A DNA stretch of 64,000 nucleotides, taken from contig JAUISW010000001.1 in NCBI GenBank assembly GCA_030434875.1, positions 2,553,501-2,617,500 on the forward strand, in the 5' to 3' direction. Each line of letters begins with the position of its first letter. Within the stretch, counting starts at the first letter, position 1. The notes beneath the pieces were generated by a model. It saw only the letters and a program-made list of their open reading frames with translations. It was not told where the DNA came from and ran no database searches. This DNA comes from Lachnospiraceae bacterium C1.1 (GTDB lineage: Bacteria > Bacillota > Clostridia > Lachnospirales > Lachnospiraceae). Of the stretch, positions 61,425-64,000 are shown piece by piece. Both the position numbers and the translations under genes were made by a program.

Positions 61425-61945
61425 ATTTGTGGCATACTTCGAACTGAAAAACTTGATATAATATGCTCTAATGAACAATATCCTGGATTTATGGCATACT
61501 TTGAACTGAAAAACTTGACCCATTCTCTGTGTTTTAGGTACACTTTCTTCTTTTTTCTTTCACACAGCTGCTGCATTTCTTTTTCTTTTTTGCCTAAAAC
61601 GGCACGTTTTCTGTGTTTTAGGTACACTTTCTTCTTTTTTCTTTCTTCACGGCTGCTGCATTTCTTTCCCTTTTTTGCCTAAAACGGCACATTCTCTCTG
61701 TTTTAGTCATACTTTCTTCTTTTTTCTTTCACACGGCTGCTGCTTTTCTTTCCCTTTTTTGCCTAAAACGGCACGTTCTCTCTGTTTTAGTCATACTTTC
61801 TTCTTTTTTCTTTCACACGGCTGCTGCTTTTTTTCTCTTTTTTGCCTTAAATGCCACAAAAATTCAATCTTAGTCATATTTTCTTCGCCTCTATGAAATA
61901 TGCTCTGGCAAGTGTACGTTTGATTTCATGACATACTTTGGATTG
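61425..61945. repeat. Three dispersed ~60-bp units around the array
   Basis: Units carrying the pattern GATTTATGGCATACTTTGAACTGA end near 61453, 61515 and 61945. The first two are tandem (62-bp period) and also share AAAAACTTGA; the third is diverged and lies beyond the 84-bp array. Confidence 0.7.
61525..61860. repeat. 84-bp tandem array, four copies
   Basis: The pyrimidine stretch ACTTTCTTCTTTTTTCTTTC recurs at 61542, 61626, 61711 and 61795 (periods 84, 85, 84). Each unit also has GGCTGCTGC and the inverted pair CCTAAAAC...GTTTTAG. No unique spacers exist between copies, so it is not a CRISPR array. Confidence 0.92.
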
Positions 61946-62207
61946 ACTCACAGTTTCCAGGATGTCCATAATAATTGTTCTTAGATTCTGAGCCTGAGGT
62001 TCCTGACAGCCACCGCGCCAGCGGCCTGCTCTTGACTGGATAAAAATAAATGCTAAAATGCCCTGACCAACTGAGAAAAACCTATTGTTCTTGAGTTCTT
62101 CGCCGTCGGTGACGACATTTCAGCATTTATTTTTATTTGTAGTCAAGAGTGGCGTCAACTTGACAATAAAATATATTTTTGAATTGTAAATTACAGTAAT
62201 CCGCATT

Positions 62208-62410
62208 TACTGCGGGTTCCGTATGATTAAGTAAAACAAGCTACAAACAGGCCCGCAGCGTAACTGCATTAAGTGGCTTGTTTGAGTAGAGTACTTAGCG
62301 AGGTTTTCTCGAGCTTAGTACGAACCATACAAGTTTGCTTAGCGAGGTTCTTTCGAGCTTAGCAAGCTTGTTTGCATGACTTTGAGGCACGCAGTGGCGA
62401 AAAGTCATAA
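62208..62410. other. Non-coding hairpin cluster
   Basis: TGCGGG pairs with CCCGCA (about 62212/62260). Two tandem near-palindromes follow, ACTTAGCGAGGTTTTCTCGA... (62292) and GCTTAGCGAGGTTCTTTCGA... (62338), then ATGACTTT...AAAAGTCAT. The ACTTAGCGA...GCTTAGT module also occurs inside the 201-bp repeats. Confidence 0.55.
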
Positions 62411-62417
62411 CTTCCCA

Positions 62418-62591
62418 TCATCTCTTTTCTCTTTTTCTTCCGTTGGGGAACCAGCCTCTCTCAACTCTCTTCTCCTGCTCAAATAGTTCCACAATGCACC
62501 AGATGCAGGTAATTCCAAGAATAGGATGAAATATACCGGTGCAAAGAAGCATAAATACGCCTATTATCAGGCCATCGATATGAAAGTTCAT
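62418..62591 (-). CDS. Short DUF4491-like membrane protein (57 aa)
   Basis: The start MNFHIDGLIIG, then GIFHPI, and the end VELFEQEKRVERGWFPNG match the two ends of DUF4491, small membrane proteins of about 95 residues. The middle (one helix and loop, about 37 residues) is absent but the frame is intact, so this is either an in-frame deletion or a short natural form. A perfect GGGAGG lies five bases before the ATG. Family recognition is from memory of the motif. Confidence 0.7.
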   Translation of the reverse strand: MNFHIDGLIIGVFMLLCTGIFHPILGITCIWCIVELFEQEKRVERGWFPNGRKREKR

Positions 62592-62665
62592 TTTTTCCTC
62601 CCAAATTTATGCAAAAATCTCATTTTTATAAATCTTTCTTTCATAATAGTTTATAAATTGTTAAC

Positions 62666-62693
62666 TTGAAACTTTTCCAGAATTGACTATAAT
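62666..62693 (+). promoter_or_regulatory. Promoter of the 57-codon orphan gene
   Basis: TTGAAA (62666-62671), a 16-bp spacer and TATAAT (62688-62693). Confidence 0.55.
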
Positions 62694-62710
62694 ATAATTA
62701 TAAGATTTGT

Positions 62711-62756
62711 ATACAATATACATCTAACCTCCCCCCTTTTCCGATGTATATTGTAT
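62711..62756 (+). promoter_or_regulatory. Perfect leader hairpin with C-rich loop
   Basis: ATACAATATACATC (62711-62724) pairs perfectly with GATGTATATTGTAT (62743-62756). The 18-base loop contains CCTCCCCCC, and the ribosome site GGGAAGGAG begins at the next base after the stem. Loop-to-ribosome-site pairing is conceivable. Confidence 0.65.
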
Positions 62757-62771
62757 GGGAAGGAGTCGGAT

Positions 62772-62945
62772 ATGAGTACAACAAACGATCTCGTATTTAA
62801 CATAGAGAATTTGTTCAATTACAGTGTATCTGATCAGGTAGATGCTCTTAACAGCATGATGCTTGTCAGTGAAGCTGCAAGTTCGGATTATCCGACCAGT
62901 AACAAAGATAATCTTTCCCTAACCCTAACCAACGTTTCGGCTTAA
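62772..62945 (+). CDS. Small orphan protein (57 aa)
   Basis: The ATG at 62772 follows GGGAAGGAG by six bases. The product is MSTTNDLVFNIENLFNYSVS and on: acidic, rich in S, N, D and T, without signal peptide or cysteine. I do not recognise it. A precursor or signalling peptide is possible, since it has its own promoter, leader hairpin and terminator, but no modifying enzyme is nearby. Confidence 0.65.
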   Translation: MSTTNDLVFNIENLFNYSVSDQVDALNSMMLVSEAASSDYPTSNKDNLSLTLTNVSA

Positions 62946-62974
62946 AGCCGGAATTGGTTTACTTTCCTCTTCTC

Positions 62975-63005
62975 GGGCACCGGTGCTTCCCCTGGCACGG
63001 TGCCC
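62975..63005 (+). terminator. Terminator of the orphan gene
   Basis: GGGCACCG pairs with CGGTGCCC, followed by TTCTTTCTTT. Confidence 0.85.
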
Positions 63006-63021
63006 TTCTTTCTTTATATCT

Positions 63022-64000
63022 TTATTTAAAACATCTCTTTATGATATCAATAATTATATCCTGCTCTTCCGGCTTCATTTTATTATCACTCGGAAGGCAG
63101 AGACCACGTTCAAAAATATCCTCTCCAATATCCTGAACCCCGTCATCAGACTTAATATATGCATTACTTATGGCTCTGCCGCTGCCTTTAGCTGTTATAA
63201 AAGGATTCAGACGATAAATAGGCTGCATGTGCATAGGCTTCCAGATCGGTCTTCCCTCTGCGTTGAATTCGGCTATTTTTTCAAGTATCTCTGTCGGGCA
63301 GCTTTTGCCCTCTTCTGTTATATACAGAGCATCTTTTTCGCCCCTGACCTGCTTACACATGGCTTCCTTATCTATTATCAGACAGCTGAGCCAGAAATTA
63401 GGCTCCGAATTCTTCTCATCAAACGGATTCATTTTTACCGGAAGATCCTTAAATCCTTCTTTGTATCTTTCATATATCGCCCTTTTCTGCGCAATATGCT
63501 CTTCAAGATAAGGCATCTGGCCGCGGATAACTCCTGCAATAACATTGCTCATTCTGTAATTATATCCAAGCTCTTCGTGCTGATACCAGGCTGCATCTTC
63601 CCTCGCCTGAGTCGACCATTTTCTGACCTTTTCTGCCTGAACCTTGTCATCTGTGAGAAGTACGCCGCCGCTGCTTCCGGTAATTATCTTATTTCCGTTC
63701 ATCGATATTACAGACACATCTCCGAAACATCCGGTCTGCACTCCCTTATAGGTCGCCCCGAAGGACTCGGCTGCATCCTCTACGATAAGTGCGCCATGAG
63801 CATCGCATATCTTTCTGATCTCATCGATCTTTCCGGGGGTACCATATAAATGAGCGATCACGAGAAGCTTTACCTCAGGATAAATTTCAAAAGCCTTCTC
63901 CAACGCCTCAGGATCCATGTTCCAGCTGTCATATTCCGTATCGATAAAAACAGCCTCTCCGCCTTCATATGCAACAGGATTTACAGTTGCATCAAAAGTC
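63022..64000 (-). CDS. DegT/DnrJ/EryC1/StrS aminotransferase (5' end outside window)
   Basis: The frame is open to the window edge and its first visible codons, TFDATVNPVAYEGGEAVFID, are the conserved substrate/PLP region of the family. So the ATG at 63918 is internal. The PLP lysine is in ISMNGNKIITGSSGG, preceded by VEDAAESFGATYKG (PLP aspartate). These enzymes aminate nucleotide-linked 4-keto sugars for surface polysaccharides or protein glycans. The C-terminal end is complete (stop at 63022). Confidence 0.92.
   Translation of the reverse strand, partial: TFDATVNPVAYEGGEAVFIDTEYDSWNMDPEALEKAFEIYPEVKLLVIAHLYGTPGKIDEIRKICDAHGALIVEDAAESFGATYKGVQTGCFGDVSVISMNGNKIITGSSGGVLLTDDKVQAEKVRKWSTQAREDAAWYQHEELGYNYRMSNVIAGVIRGQMPYLEEHIAQKRAIYERYKEGFKDLPVKMNPFDEKNSEPNFWLSCLIIDKEAMCKQVRGEKDALYITEEGKSCPTEILEKIAEFNAEGRPIWKPMHMQPIYRLNPFITAKGSGRAISNAYIKSDDGVQDIGEDIFERGLCLPSDNKMKPEEQDIIIDIIKRCFK

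Larger units (their letters stand above)
61101..62207. repeat. Repeat island with 248-bp inverted arms
   Basis: The left arm (61101-61348) and right arm (61960-62207) are imperfect reverse complements of equal length (AATGCGGATTACTG... to ...GTGGACATCC on the left). Each arm contains a further hairpin of about 100 bp (AATAAATGCTGAAATG paired with its complement, with CCGACGG/CCGTCGG inside). Between the arms lie an 84-bp tandem array and three about 60-bp units. No ORF looks coding. No transposase is present. Confidence 0.9.

Noticed and set aside
61525..61860. CRISPR array
   Set aside because: The 84-bp units are directly tandem without unique spacers and no cas gene is near.
61421..61896. 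Coding frames across the tandem array (both strands)
   Set aside because: They consist of translated pyrimidine or purine repeats, lack ribosome sites and follow the repeat period.

Overview
The window looks like chromosome of a gut or rumen clostridium close to Lachnospiraceae (Butyrivibrio/Lachnospira-like). The reasons are clear GGAGG ribosome sites, moderately low GC, a secreted pectate lyase with poly-serine linkers and ricin-type lectin repeats, several membrane-bound GH3 enzymes, LytTR/GHKL two-component pairs, a cobalamin riboswitch and many sigma-A-like promoters. This assignment is inference from gene content; no marker comparison was run. Almost all genes lie on the minus strand.

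Layout. 0-9 kb: rpsT, an acyltransferase, mgtE (with a possible leader peptide), then a cobalamin-riboswitch operon: binding protein, permease, ATPase, a lipoprotein CbiK-like chelatase and a NEAT-like lipoprotein. 9.2-16 kb: tRNA-Glu(CTC), a low-molecular-weight phosphatase that serves as integration target, and a decayed island with a 35-bp att duplication, an hsdM/integrase fusion fragment, Fic, a nonsense-mutated HTH gene, an AlbA/Schlafen-type protein, a DUF4143 ATPase and further relics. 16-20 kb: redox genes (nitroreductases, glutathione peroxidase, flavodoxin, Rrf2), a tiny secreted-peptide candidate and a serine dehydratase gene collapsed by deletion. 20.4-21.9 kb: a TnpB-only IS605-type element. 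22-26.3 kb: pstSCAB-phoU.

26.5-34.7 kb and 52.5-60.9 kb hold two parallel loci: glycoside hydrolases (three GH3, two of them anchored at both ends with reversed domain order, and one GH2), GtrA-like membrane proteins, and a 236-aa LytTR regulator coupled to a GHKL sensor kinase. A 21-bp-spaced direct repeat sits just upstream of the promoter of the second locus. I regard this pair as the best candidate for an undescribed regulated system, perhaps acting on glycolipids or membrane-delivered glycosides. 34.7-39.5 kb: an orphan sugar-type binding protein and a MacAB-like export system. 39.7-46.2 kb: a D-glutamate/5-oxoproline catabolic operon. 46.3-48.1 kb: an Amt-PII fusion. 48.5-51 kb: pectate lyase. 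51.6 kb: aroE.

Non-coding structure is unusually rich. A 201-bp palindromic repeat occurs three times in full, with a probable fourth end at base 1. An island at 61.1-62.2 kb has 248-bp inverted arms around an 84-bp four-copy tandem array. A 57-codon orphan gene at 62.77 kb has a perfect 14-bp leader hairpin. The window ends inside a DegT-type aminotransferase gene.
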